Source of the DNA: Chloroflexota bacterium | GTDB lineage: Bacteria > Chloroflexota > Dehalococcoidia > Lucifugimonadales > UBA3495 | Assembly: GCA_028875655.1 (NCBI GenBank) | Contig: JAPPCX010000066.1 | Span: forward strand, 18,412-82,411 | Reading direction: 5' to 3' | Length of the DNA stretch: 64,000 nt | Part shown: in pieces, positions 39,402 to 49,505 of the stretch | Numbering within the stretch: position 1 is the stretch's first letter | Layout of the letters: each line of letters opens with the position of its first letter | The notes under the pieces: generated by a model | The model's database searches: none | What the model was told of the DNA's origin: nothing | The model's input: the letters and a program-made list of their open reading frames with translations, nothing else | Made by a program: the position numbers and the translations under genes

Positions 39402-40283
39402 CTACCGCGCCCTTCGCAACTTGGGGTCCAGGTAATCGCGAAGCCAGTCCCCGAAGAAGTTGAACGCCAGCACAACCACCGTGATCGCTACTCCGGGGAA
39501 CAAGGACAGCCACCAGACATCCAGGATAACTTCTTGTCCTTCGGCCACCATTATACCCCAAGCCGGCGCGCCCGGAGATAACCCCAGCCCCAGAAAGCTC
39601 AACGCTGCCTCCAGCAGAATTATCTGGCCCACCATCAGACTGGTAATCACCATCAGCGTGTTCGCCACGTTCGGGAAAATATGCCGCCACAGGATTATCG
39701 GCGCCTTTACCCCGGTGATTCTCGCCAGCGTAACAAAGTCGTAGCCTTTCACCGTCAGCACGTCGCCCCGAATCATCCGGGCAAACCTCGCCCACACCGT
39801 CAGCAGCACCGCCAGGATGATGGCCGGCGGCCCCGGGTTCATGATTACCACCACCACCAGCGCCAGCAGGATGGTCGGAAATCCCAGCGCGGCGTCCGTT
39901 ATCCGCATCAACACCGCATCTGCCCAGCTGCCCCAGTACCCCGACACCAGCCCGATAACCGTCCCGATTACGGCTCCCAGCGCTAGGGCCGTCACACTGA
40001 TCTGCACCGTCGTGCGGGCTCCGTAGATCAGCCTGCTCAGCATGTCCCGCCCCAGCACGTCGGTCCCCAGCAGGTGCTCCCTCGATTCAAACGGGGCCAG
40101 CTTGCTGTTGATGACGTTCAGGCTGGTCGGGTCGTGCGGCGCCAGCCAGTGCGCGAAAGCCGCGCACGCCAGCAGAACCAGCAGCACCGCGATCGGTATC
40201 CACGGTAGCCTTTTCTCCGCCAGCCGACCACGCCAGCTCAGCTGTGGTTGGGCGTTCTCCAGCACCAGATCGGAGGTTGCCAT
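39402..40283 (-). CDS. Peptide ABC transporter permease (DppC type)
   Basis: LGTDVLGRDMLSRLIYGARTTVQISV...EAALSFLGLGLSPGAPAWGIMVAEG. Confidence 0.93.
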   Translation of the reverse strand: MATSDLVLENAQPQLSWRGRLAEKRLPWIPIAVLLVLLACAAFAHWLAPHDPTSLNVINSKLAPFESREHLLGTDVLGRDMLSRLIYGARTTVQISVTALALGAVIGTVIGLVSGYWGSWADAVLMRITDAALGFPTILLALVVVVIMNPGPPAIILAVLLTVWARFARMIRGDVLTVKGYDFVTLARITGVKAPIILWRHIFPNVANTLMVITSLMVGQIILLEAALSFLGLGLSPGAPAWGIMVAEGQEVILDVWWLSLFPGVAITVVVLAFNFFGDWLRDYLDPKLRRAR

Positions 40284-40303
40284 GCCGTGCGCTCCCGTTT
40301 CCC

Positions 40304-41221
40304 TCAGTGCCGTATCCGGGGATCGGCGTACACGTAGAGGATGTCAACTATCAGCGCAGTCAGGATGTAGAAGAACGCCGATGCCATTACCGCCGCCTGC
40401 ACCACCGGGAAATTGCGCTGCAACACTCCGTCCAGCATCAGGCGGCCCAATCCGGGCCAGGCGAATACCTGCTCCACCACGATCGCCCCGTTCAGCAGGC
40501 CGGCCAGGCTGATCCCGCTGAACGTGAGGATGGGAATTAGTGCGTTGCGCAACGCGTGTTTCCATACCACCATCCCATCTTTCAAGCCCTTGATTCGCGC
40601 GAACCGCACGTAGTCGCTGTCCAATACCTCCAGCATGCTGGAGCGGCCCAGCCGCATGATTCCCGCCATGATCGACCACGCCAGCACAAAGGACGGCAGG
40701 ATGAAGTTCTCCGGCCCCTCGCGCCCGTAGGTTGGCAACAGCTTGAGGATGGCCCCGAACAGCAGGATCAGCATGATGGCCACCCAGAATTGGGGCGCCG
40801 CCATGCCCAGCACGGCGAATAACTTGCCTCCCTTGTCGAAAATCGAGTCGCGTTTCACCGCCGACAGGATTCCCAACGGTACGCCGATTACCACCGCCAG
40901 CGCCATACCTGCCAGCGCCAACTGAAGCGTCGCGGGCAGCCGCTCAAGTAGCAGGTCTCTGGTCGGCCTCCGGTCGCGAATCGACAAGCCGAAGTCGCCC
41001 TTGACCGCCCCTCTCAGGAATATGATGTACTGCTCGGGTAGGGATTTATCCAGGCCCAACTGCTTGCGAACTCGCTCATAGTCGGCCTTGCTCGACGCCT
41101 CCGGCGGCAGCAAGACCAGCGCGGGGTCTCCCGTCAGGCGGGTCGCCAGGAACACCAGCAGGCTGATGACCAACAGGGTGAAGATGCCCTGCAGGACGCG
41201 TATTCCGATGAATTGCCACAT
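40304..41221 (-). CDS. Peptide ABC transporter permease (DppB type)
   Basis: MWQFIGIRVLQGIFTLLVISLLVFLATRLTGDPALVLLP. Confidence 0.93.
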   Translation of the reverse strand: MWQFIGIRVLQGIFTLLVISLLVFLATRLTGDPALVLLPPEASSKADYERVRKQLGLDKSLPEQYIIFLRGAVKGDFGLSIRDRRPTRDLLLERLPATLQLALAGMALAVVIGVPLGILSAVKRDSIFDKGGKLFAVLGMAAPQFWVAIMLILLFGAILKLLPTYGREGPENFILPSFVLAWSIMAGIMRLGRSSMLEVLDSDYVRFARIKGLKDGMVVWKHALRNALIPILTFSGISLAGLLNGAIVVEQVFAWPGLGRLMLDGVLQRNFPVVQAAVMASAFFYILTALIVDILYVYADPRIRH

Positions 41222-41310
41222 TCCCTATGTTCCCAGCCGTCAATCCCGCATTTCCTCGCCGGCGCTCCCGCGAAAGGTAAGTCTGCGCCTTTCGCGGGAG
41301 TCCGGCGCGC

Positions 41311-43023
41311 CTAGTTAAGCTTCATCGTCCAGATGGCGGTTTGATACGCCACCACGGGCCACGGCTCCCACTCGGCGATGCGGGGGCCCACACCCCACGG
41401 CAGGTTCACGTAACCAGTGCCGAATTCGTAGCGTTCTTCACGGAGAAGTTTGTAGGCTTGGTTGAATGCTTCCTGTCGGAGTGCGGGATCGACCACCGTC
41501 AACGCGTCCTTGGCGATGGCGATCAAGTCGTCTCGTCGGCCGCCCAGGTGCGCACCACCTTCCGGGTTTCCGTATATGGCGTTGGTAATGCTTCCGCCAT
41601 CCCATCGGGTCTCGTTGGCCCGTACGATCACTTTGCCGTCCAATTGACGGTCGAACCAGCGTTCACGCACCGTCGCCGCTTCACCGACGATCACTTCAAC
41701 GTCAATGCCCAGGTTCTTTTCCCACATATCAGCGATCAATTGCGCTTGTTCAGGAAGGAACGGCACATCACCAGCCTTCCAGGTGTGGATTTCCAGGGTG
41801 CCAAATCCCTCGCCATCAGGGTAACCCGCGTCAGCCAATAGCTGTTGCGCCTTTTCAACATCCAGCGGTACCGGATCCAGGTCTTCGCTGTACCCCAACG
41901 CGTTGGGGGTTGCCCAGTTCCAGCCCTTTGCCACGGCGGCTTCGGGTCCGTAGAGGGAGTTGATGATCAAGTCTTTGTCGATGGCATAGTCGAGAGCCTG
42001 CCGGACTCCCTTCTTGTGGCAGGGGAACTGCTCTTCCCAGCAGCCGGGCAGCAGGATCCAAATGTAGGATGATTCCTGCGACCAGATCATGCGGCCGCCG
42101 CCGTCCTCGACCTGGTCTTTGACCGCGAGGTTGGCTTCGATCACGTCTGCATCACCGGCCCGAAGCGCCGCCACGCGGGTTGCGACTTCCGGAACCAGGC
42201 GCATATCCAGCGTCTGGAAGGACGGTCCGCGCTCGGGGTCGAAGTAGTCCTCGTAGCGTTCCAGCAGGATCTGCTCGCTGATGACATGTTTGTCCAGCCG
42301 GAACGGACCGGCGCCGATGGGCGCTTCGTTGTAACCGGTCTGTCCCAGGCTTTCAAAGTAGGTCTTGGGCAGCAGAACGCCCGCGATCCCGAAGCTGAGA
42401 TCGGAGATGAAGAACGGGAAAAACGCCTTTGGAGAGGTGTGCGTCACCCGCAAAGTGTTGGGCCCGGTGGCTTCGATGCTTGCCGTTTCCGCGGCTTCAG
42501 CCTGGACGCTGGGACTGATTGATTCGGTCACCGCCTCCGGACCGAACGTGAATTCCATCGTGAACATCGCGTCGTCAATGGTCAACGCGTCGCCGTTGTG
42601 GAAAGTGATGCCGTCCCTCAAAGTCAGGTCCCATGACAGCCCATCATCCGAAACGCTCCAGTCGGTCAGCACCCCTGGCACCATCTCCAGGTTTTCATTG
42701 CCGTTGATCCAGAATGCGTGCATCTGGCGACCGTAGGTTGCGGTTTCTCCGACACCATCGCGGGGAGTGAACAGCTCGGTGGCCCACACCGCGTTCATCA
42801 ACGTGACCTTGCCGCCCGTTTCCTCGGTCATGGCCGCGGCCGGCGCTTCGGTAGGCTGCGCGGGAGCGGCGGGGACGGCAGTGGCCGCGGGAGCCGCAGT
42901 CGGTTGTTCGGCGGCGGCTGGAGCGGACTCCTCCGCGGGGCTGCCGCACGCCCCGGCTGCCAACAGCAGGAGGATGGCCATCGGTACCAGTAGTAACTTC
43001 ACGCCCAATTTGCGGTGCAACAT
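41311..43023 (-). CDS. Peptide ABC transporter substrate-binding lipoprotein
   Basis: Lipobox LLAAGACGS; family-5 SBP motifs; start MLHRKLGVK. Confidence 0.9.
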   Translation of the reverse strand: MLHRKLGVKLLLVPMAILLLLAAGACGSPAEESAPAAAEQPTAAPAATAVPAAPAQPTEAPAAAMTEETGGKVTLMNAVWATELFTPRDGVGETATYGRQMHAFWINGNENLEMVPGVLTDWSVSDDGLSWDLTLRDGITFHNGDALTIDDAMFTMEFTFGPEAVTESISPSVQAEAAETASIEATGPNTLRVTHTSPKAFFPFFISDLSFGIAGVLLPKTYFESLGQTGYNEAPIGAGPFRLDKHVISEQILLERYEDYFDPERGPSFQTLDMRLVPEVATRVAALRAGDADVIEANLAVKDQVEDGGGRMIWSQESSYIWILLPGCWEEQFPCHKKGVRQALDYAIDKDLIINSLYGPEAAVAKGWNWATPNALGYSEDLDPVPLDVEKAQQLLADAGYPDGEGFGTLEIHTWKAGDVPFLPEQAQLIADMWEKNLGIDVEVIVGEAATVRERWFDRQLDGKVIVRANETRWDGGSITNAIYGNPEGGAHLGGRRDDLIAIAKDALTVVDPALRQEAFNQAYKLLREERYEFGTGYVNLPWGVGPRIAEWEPWPVVAYQTAIWTMKLN

Positions 43024-43220
43024 TCGGGGTTCCTCCTTGCCAGCGGCTATTGCAGGAGTTTTCGTAATCGGATCCCTACTGTGTGGCGGGACATTAGCAC
43101 ATCGTACTATCGTCGTCAACAATCGTACTCATACGACGGTGTCACGCGTTTCCGTGTCCACAAAATAGCGCGGGGGCGACGATTCACGTCACCCCCACCG
43201 AAAATTGGAAATAGCCCGAG

Positions 43221-44105
43221 TCACCCTGCGCGTCGGAGGCGCGGGTCCAGATAGTCGCGCAGCCAGTCGCCAAAGAAGTTGAACGCCATCACGACTACTG
43301 TAATCAGGATGCCGGGGAAGAGGGCGATCCACCAGGCCTGGGTGAGGAACTCGCGTCCCTCGGCCACCAGGATGCCCCACGCCGGGTCTCCCGGTCGGAG
43401 GCCCAGACCGAGGAAGCTCAGCGACGCCTCCAGCAGAATTACCTGGCCGACGCTGACGCTGGTGAGCACCATCAGAGTATTGATGACGTTGGGGAACAGG
43501 TGCCGCCAGACAATCATCCCGGACGAAACTCCGTAGATTTGGGCCAGCACTACGAAATCGCGGTCGCGGATGGCCAGCACTTCACCGCGAATCATGCGGG
43601 CGAACCGGGCCCATTGCGTGGCGGCAATGGCAATCATTACGTTCCACACGCCAGTGCCCAGGTAAGTAACGATGAGCAGGGCAACCAGGATGGATGGAAA
43701 GCCCAGCACGGCGTCGGTGATACGCATGAGCACCGAATCGACCCACCTACCCGAATAACCGGATACGAGCCCCACGACAGTTCCGGCCAGGATAGCCACC
43801 ACCATGGAGGGCGCGGTTACCTGGAGCATGGTGCGAGCGCCGTAGATGAGCCGGCTCAGCATATCCTTGCCCAACCGGTCGGTGCCGAGGATGTGTTCGG
43901 CACTCTGGAAGGGAGGCTGCAGCTTGTTAAAGACATCCTTTTCCCCAGGATCATGGGGCGAAACCAGGTTGGCGAAGATAGCGCAAAAGAGGATAATGGC
44001 CAGGATCGCCAGGGGAATCCAGGGAAGCCTCGCCTCCTGGATTTTTCGGCGCAGACTGGCCGGAGTCCGGTCGTCAGCGACCAGAATGGCGTTGTCGGAT
44101 GCCAT
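43221..44105 (-). CDS. Peptide ABC transporter permease (DppC type)
   Basis: LGTDRLGKDMLSRLIYGARTMLQVT...EASLSFLGLGLRPGDPAWGILVAEG. Confidence 0.93.
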   Translation of the reverse strand: MASDNAILVADDRTPASLRRKIQEARLPWIPLAILAIILFCAIFANLVSPHDPGEKDVFNKLQPPFQSAEHILGTDRLGKDMLSRLIYGARTMLQVTAPSMVVAILAGTVVGLVSGYSGRWVDSVLMRITDAVLGFPSILVALLIVTYLGTGVWNVMIAIAATQWARFARMIRGEVLAIRDRDFVVLAQIYGVSSGMIVWRHLFPNVINTLMVLTSVSVGQVILLEASLSFLGLGLRPGDPAWGILVAEGREFLTQAWWIALFPGILITVVVMAFNFFGDWLRDYLDPRLRRAG

Positions 44106-44118
44106 TCCGTCCTCCTCT

Positions 44119-45084
44119 TTAGTTGGGCCTTACGCGAGGGTCCGCGTAGCCGTACATGATGTCAACGATGAGCGCGGTGAGGATATAGGCCGCGCCGGAT
44201 ACCATGATCGCCCCTTCCACCTGGGGGAAGTTGTTGGACAGCACACCTTCCAGGAGCATCAGGCCGACCCCGGGCCAGGCGAACACCACTTCAACCACCA
44301 CCGAGCCGTTGAGCAGGCCGGCGAGGCTGATGCCGCCGAAAGTGATGACCGGGATCAGGGCGTTCCGAGCTGCGTGCTTCCAGATGACCACCCGGTCGCT
44401 CATGCCTTTTACCTGGGCGAACTTCACGTAATCGCTGTCCAGGACTTCCAGCATGGCGGAGCGGGCCAGGCGCATTATGGCGGCGATGATCGCCAGGGCC
44501 AGAACGAAGGCAGGGAGAATCAGATGTCGGATCATATCGGGAATCTGCGACCACTCCGGCAGCCAACCCTGGGTGTCCCCCCGGCCATAGGCCGGCAGCA
44601 AATCGAGGTAGCCGGCGAGAACGATAATGAGCATGATGGCGACCCAGAACTGAGGGGCGGCCATGCCGAAAATGGCGAAGGTCTTGCAGACCCTATCCAG
44701 AATGGTGTCTCGCTTGACGGCCGATATGATGCCCAATGGAACGCCGATGACGATGGCGAGCACCATGCCGGACAGGGCCAGGTGGACCGTTGCTGGGATG
44801 CGTTCCAGGAGAATCTCCCGCACCGGTCGGCGGGCGGTGAAAGAGTTGCCGAAATCGAGCTGCACAGCCTTGTAGAGAAAGTTGGCGTACTGGATGATAA
44901 AGGGCTTGTCCAGGCCGTAAGCCTTCTTCTGGGCTTCGTACACCGCCTCGTCGTGGTCGTTGGAGATGGGGAGCAGGAAGCGCGCCGGGTCGCCAGTCAG
45001 GTGGACGCTGCCAAAAACTACGAAGCTCAGCGCCACCAGGGTGACGAAGCCTTCCAGCAAGCGACGGGCGATGTAAACGGTCAT
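44119..45084 (-). CDS. Peptide ABC transporter permease (DppB type)
   Basis: MTVYIARRLLEGFVTLVALSFVVFGSVHLTGDPARFLLP. Confidence 0.93.
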   Translation of the reverse strand: MTVYIARRLLEGFVTLVALSFVVFGSVHLTGDPARFLLPISNDHDEAVYEAQKKAYGLDKPFIIQYANFLYKAVQLDFGNSFTARRPVREILLERIPATVHLALSGMVLAIVIGVPLGIISAVKRDTILDRVCKTFAIFGMAAPQFWVAIMLIIVLAGYLDLLPAYGRGDTQGWLPEWSQIPDMIRHLILPAFVLALAIIAAIMRLARSAMLEVLDSDYVKFAQVKGMSDRVVIWKHAARNALIPVITFGGISLAGLLNGSVVVEVVFAWPGVGLMLLEGVLSNNFPQVEGAIMVSGAAYILTALIVDIMYGYADPRVRPN

Positions 45085-45156
45085 ATGAGGAAACCCGCTA
45101 GAGGGAAACTAACTGACAGTCAGTATAGCGTTAAATCAACGGAAAGCGGTGTAACG

Positions 45157-45183
45157 GTAGGGGCGGGTGCTAAACCCGCCCCT
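45157..45183. repeat. GTAGGGGCGGGT...ACCCGCCCC hairpin repeat
   Basis: gtaggggcgggtgctaaacccgcccct. Confidence 0.8.
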
Positions 45184-45215
45184 GAATTTGCGGTCGCTAC
45201 CTGGGGAAGCCGGGC

Positions 45216-47012
45216 TTACTTGAGCCGCAGCGTCCAGATGGCGGTAACGTAGGGCACCAGGCTCCACGGCTCGTAGGAGGCCACGTCGGAGCCGAGGCCC
45301 CAGGGGACGTTGGTGTTGAAGCCGTCACCCCAGTAGGTCTGGTCCTGCAGATAGTCGTACATTTCGTTGTACGAGGCGGCCCTGGTGGCGGGATTGAGGT
45401 CGGAGAGGCCCTGCTCCACTATCGGGGTGGTGGTGCTGGACCAGGGTTCGTTCTCGTAGTTGTCCACGGCGCGCCAAGCGATGGCCGGGTTCAGGTAACC
45501 GCCCTGGGTGATGGAGGTGCCGTCGAAGCGGGCTTCGTTGGTGCGCACCAGGACGTCGCCCGGGAACTCGCGGTTGTTCCACTGCTGGCGGGTCGCAGCG
45601 GCGTCGCCGACTACTACTTCCACTTCCCAGCCCAGTTCACCCCAGAAGTCCTGGTACAGTTGGGCCAGGTCGGGCAGCAGAGGCAAGTCGCCGGCTTCCC
45701 AAGTGTACACCTTGAAGGAAATCTGCTCGCCGTTGGCATCGGTACCGTCGCTGCCGTCCGCGCCGCCGTAGCCGATGGACATCAGCAGCTCTTTCGCCTT
45801 TGCCACGTCATAAGGACGCGGGCGGAGGTTCTCGCCCCAGCCCAGGGAGTTGGGGGTGACGTGAGACCAACTGTCCATGTTCACCGATTCCGGAGTGTAG
45901 AGACCGTTGGCGATGGCATCCTTGTTGATGGCGTACTCAGCGGCCTGGCGGGCTTCAACCGGGAAGCACCAGAGGGACTCGTCCCAGCAGTCAACGTACA
46001 CGACCCAGTTGTAGGAGGATTCCTTCTGCCAGGCAATGCCGGCGCCGTCGATACCCTCGATGTCGCCGATCATGTTGATGTTTGCTTCAATGAGCTGGGC
46101 GTCGCCGCTGCGGAGGGCAGCCAAGCGAGCCGCCGGCTCGGGGACGAGTTCCATGGTCAGCGTGTCGAAAGTTACGCTGCGGTCTTCGGAGTAGCCGTTG
46201 GCCGGGGTCCAGAAGAAGTCATCGAACTTCTCGAAAGAATAGCGCTGCTCGTGGATGGTTTCGTCCATATTGACCATCATGGAGCCGATACCGATGGGGT
46301 CGTCCTCATAGCCCTCGAAGCCGTTTGCGCCGGTGCGTGCGCGCATGGCCGCTTCGGGGACGATCATGGCGTCTGCGCCCTGGGCGTTCTCGGACCAGTT
46401 GAAGGCGAAGTCCAGGCGGACGGTGTTGAACACGACCTGAACCTGGTCGTCGGCAGGTCCTTTGAGAACCTGGTCAACCCGCTCGGCAAAGGCAACGTCG
46501 CGCGGCTCGTAGTAGGTGGCTGCCAGGAGACTGGCGGCCTCTTCACCCATCCGGCTGTCCAAGTTGAAGAAGACGTCATCGCGGGTGATGACGCTGCCGT
46601 CGTGGGCCGTGATCGTGCCGTCGTTGACGGTGAAGGTCCAGGTGAGCCCATCATCGCTGACGGACCAGTCTTTGGCGACTGCCGGGGTCAGCTCACTGCC
46701 GCCGCCGCCGCCTACCATGGCTACTTGGAAGATGCGCTGGAACTTAAGGTCTTCACCTTCGGTGAGGAAGGGGTCGAACTTGCCGTTGCCGATGTTGGTG
46801 ACGAGCAGGTTCACATGGCCGCCGCTGGATTCGGCCATCATGGCCTCGGTGGCCGCGGGCATGGCGGTAGGCGCAGCGGCCGAACCGCTGTCGCCGGAAC
46901 TGGCCGGGGCAGGCTCGTCGGATGCGCCACCGCAGGCAACTGCGGCGATCAGACCGGTGGCGAGGCCCAGGGCCAACAGCAACCGAGCGTTCAGGAACCG
47001 ATGCAATCTCAT
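45216..47012 (-). CDS. Peptide ABC transporter substrate-binding lipoprotein
   Basis: Lipobox LIAAVACGG; C-terminus EPWSLVPYVTAIWTLRLK resembles 41311..43023. Confidence 0.9.
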   Translation of the reverse strand: MRLHRFLNARLLLALGLATGLIAAVACGGASDEPAPASSGDSGSAAAPTAMPAATEAMMAESSGGHVNLLVTNIGNGKFDPFLTEGEDLKFQRIFQVAMVGGGGGSELTPAVAKDWSVSDDGLTWTFTVNDGTITAHDGSVITRDDVFFNLDSRMGEEAASLLAATYYEPRDVAFAERVDQVLKGPADDQVQVVFNTVRLDFAFNWSENAQGADAMIVPEAAMRARTGANGFEGYEDDPIGIGSMMVNMDETIHEQRYSFEKFDDFFWTPANGYSEDRSVTFDTLTMELVPEPAARLAALRSGDAQLIEANINMIGDIEGIDGAGIAWQKESSYNWVVYVDCWDESLWCFPVEARQAAEYAINKDAIANGLYTPESVNMDSWSHVTPNSLGWGENLRPRPYDVAKAKELLMSIGYGGADGSDGTDANGEQISFKVYTWEAGDLPLLPDLAQLYQDFWGELGWEVEVVVGDAAATRQQWNNREFPGDVLVRTNEARFDGTSITQGGYLNPAIAWRAVDNYENEPWSSTTTPIVEQGLSDLNPATRAASYNEMYDYLQDQTYWGDGFNTNVPWGLGSDVASYEPWSLVPYVTAIWTLRLK

Positions 47013-47259
47013 ATAGGGGCACTCCTCTCTTGTTTTGAGCCGGCACAATTTACACCGTGAAACACTCCGGACTCGTTAACGGATGGCGAATGATTAAACC
47101 GTTGTTATCGGCAATTTGTCAAGCGCGTATTACGAAAACGGGTTCTCATGCGACGGTTTACAATAATGCTTGTATCGTAGCGCGCCTGGTCAAATTTTGG
47201 CGCCGTTAATCGCGCGCCGCAGGGTTCGGCGCAAGGGAAAGTGTAATATAATGCCTGCC

Positions 47260-47589
47260 ATGTTCACTCCAACCCGGATTTTTTACCTGCTGGGAGCGGC
47301 GGTCTGCGGATGCGCCGCCGGAGGGTACGTGGCCTGGGCAATCGCGTCGAGATTTGCCCGAATCGCGGAATTGAACGATCGGGCGATCGTCGAGCCACAC
47401 GTTCTCATCGTGCTGTGTATCGCCGGCGGATTGCTGGCGTTCCCGCTGGGAGCAGCGGCGGGCTTGCTGGCAGTTACGTTGCTCATCAGGTTGGTCGAAT
47501 ACGTGCGGCGAGCCGGCAGCGGGGTGAAGTCGGAACGCAGTTCGTGGGTGACGCGGCGGCCGACTACAGACGACCGTCCCGGCGACTAG
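47260..47589 (+). CDS. Small membrane protein, hypothetical
   Basis: Two hydrophobic helices; MFTPTRIFYLLGAAVCGCAAGGYVAW. Confidence 0.5.
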   Translation: MFTPTRIFYLLGAAVCGCAAGGYVAWAIASRFARIAELNDRAIVEPHVLIVLCIAGGLLAFPLGAAAGLLAVTLLIRLVEYVRRAGSGVKSERSSWVTRRPTTDDRPGD

Positions 47590-47710
47590 GCGCGATCCGA
47601 CGGTATAATCGCCGGCGAACAAGATCGGATTCCGGCGTCCGTCTCCGGTGGACCCGCCAGGGGCGGGCGACTTCGCCGGAATTACGCTCATAGCTGTGAG
47701 GAGTTAACTC

Positions 47711-48079
47711 ATGCCACAATTCGTTCGCGTTTACACGGGAGAGGACGGGCAGTCGCGCCTGGAGCACTACGACCCGCCGTTTGAGGACTTTCTGGACACG
47801 GAGGGAGCCTACGGGCGGGGGACACCGCTGGAATCTACCACGGGGATGACGATTCGGATTTCGCCGCCGGATTATTTTCTGGATTTCCACTGCGCGCCGC
47901 GGCGTCAATATACGGTGACGCTGGCCGGGCAGGCCGAGATCGGTTTGGGGGACGGGACTACACACCGGGTGGGACCCGGGGACGTGCTGCTGGCGGAGGA
48001 TTTGACGGGACATGGCCACACCACCCGGGTGGTGGGCGGTGAGGAAAGGGTGTACCTGGTGATTCCGTTGGCGGACTAG
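47711..48079 (+). CDS. Cupin-like protein
   Basis: DFHCAPRRQYTVTLAGQAEIGLGDGTTHRVGPGDVLLAEDLTGHGHTTRVV. Confidence 0.8.
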   Translation: MPQFVRVYTGEDGQSRLEHYDPPFEDFLDTEGAYGRGTPLESTTGMTIRISPPDYFLDFHCAPRRQYTVTLAGQAEIGLGDGTTHRVGPGDVLLAEDLTGHGHTTRVVGGEERVYLVIPLAD

Positions 48080-48173
48080 GATTGTTGGCATTTTTGGACT
48101 TTCTGGATTCCCGCGAAAGCGGGAATGACGAGAAAAGTCAACATGCCGCCGGCGAGATTGCGACAATAACCCT

Positions 48174-49490
48174 GTGAGTCAGATTCGGTCTGACGACGAG
48201 ATTGTTCCCGCCCCGGCGTCTCACGGCCGGGGCGGATTGTTCTATGGCTGGTGGGTGCTGGCCGCGGCGGCGGCGCTGGGGTTCTGTGCGTTCGGCGTAG
48301 TAATACCGGGGTACCTGGCGTTTTCGGTGCCGGTGCGCGCGGAGCTGGGGTTGAGTTCCGGTCAATCGGCGTTCATAGTGGGGGCGGCCTGGGGCGTGGG
48401 GGATATCACCTCACTGGCGGCCGGATGGCTGGCCGACCGGTACGGAGCCCGCCGACTGGTGCTGGTCGGGGGCATCCTGTGCGCCGTCGGATTTGCATCG
48501 CTGGGACTGGCCAACTCCTTCTGGGCCATCGTGCTGGCATACTCAGTAACGGCGTCGGTTGGCCGGGGACTGGGCATTTTCCCGACGCTGATGACGGTGG
48601 TGAACCAGTGGTTCGACGAACGCAAGGCGTTGGCGCTGGCGACCATCAACACCGCGGTGACCGCCGGCGCAGCGGCGATCCTGCCGGCTCTGAGCCTTAC
48701 CGGCGAGCTCATCGGGTGGCGCCTGGCGGCGTTTGCAGCCGGCGGGCTGGTGTTTGCCATCACGCTGCCGGCAGCGGCGGTGATACGGAGCCGGCCGGAG
48801 GACTTGGGACTCCTGCCTTACGGTTCGGAGAGCGGCGGCTCACGACCGCGGGCCGGCGCAACCGGGCGACCTCAGGCTGGGACAACGCAGGGGAGAAACT
48901 ACTCGGTGAAAGAGGCGCTGGGTACGTTGTCATTTTGCGCGTTGGCGATCGGGGCAATCCTGCGGACGGTACCCTCGGACGTGCTGGTGATAAACCAGAT
49001 ACCACTGTTGATATGGAAGGGCGTCGCGGAGGAACGTACCGCCACGTACCTTTCGATCACCTATTTCGCCACCATCCCGGCGCGGTTCGGGATGGGTTTG
49101 GCCGCGACGTGGGTCTCGCCGCGCTGGATGTTGAGCGGCGCGATGGCGGTGGTGGCCGCATGTACCGTCGCGGCCTTGCTGCTGCGTGGCGACGCGGTGG
49201 CGTGGTTCCTGATTTTGTCGTCGGCGACGGGCCAGGGGGTGAGCTCGCTGGCGTGGATCACGGTGGGGGAGTATTTCGGGCGGCGCAGTTTCGGAACGCT
49301 GGTGGGGGTGATGACGGTATTCTACGGCGTGAGCGGGCTGATTGTTCCGGCGCTGGCGGGATCGGTGTTTGACCGGACAGGGAGTTTCGTGCCGGTGCTG
49401 GTGGGCGTCGGAATACTGCAAGCGGTTTCCGCGGTCGCATTTCTCCTGGCGCGCCGGACGGTGGAGCACGGCGACGATAATGGCGGGTAA
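48174..49490 (+). CDS. MFS transporter
   Basis: 12-TM pattern; GWLADRYGARRLVLVGG; GTG start. Confidence 0.9.
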   Translation: MSQIRSDDEIVPAPASHGRGGLFYGWWVLAAAAALGFCAFGVVIPGYLAFSVPVRAELGLSSGQSAFIVGAAWGVGDITSLAAGWLADRYGARRLVLVGGILCAVGFASLGLANSFWAIVLAYSVTASVGRGLGIFPTLMTVVNQWFDERKALALATINTAVTAGAAAILPALSLTGELIGWRLAAFAAGGLVFAITLPAAAVIRSRPEDLGLLPYGSESGGSRPRAGATGRPQAGTTQGRNYSVKEALGTLSFCALAIGAILRTVPSDVLVINQIPLLIWKGVAEERTATYLSITYFATIPARFGMGLAATWVSPRWMLSGAMAVVAACTVAALLLRGDAVAWFLILSSATGQGVSSLAWITVGEYFGRRSFGTLVGVMTVFYGVSGLIVPALAGSVFDRTGSFVPVLVGVGILQAVSAVAFLLARRTVEHGDDNGG

Positions 49491-49505
49491 CATGATGGTC
49501 CCCAC

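Noticed and set aside
45660-47060. 466-aa plus-strand ORF
   Set aside because: Antisense to substrate-binding protein 45216..47012
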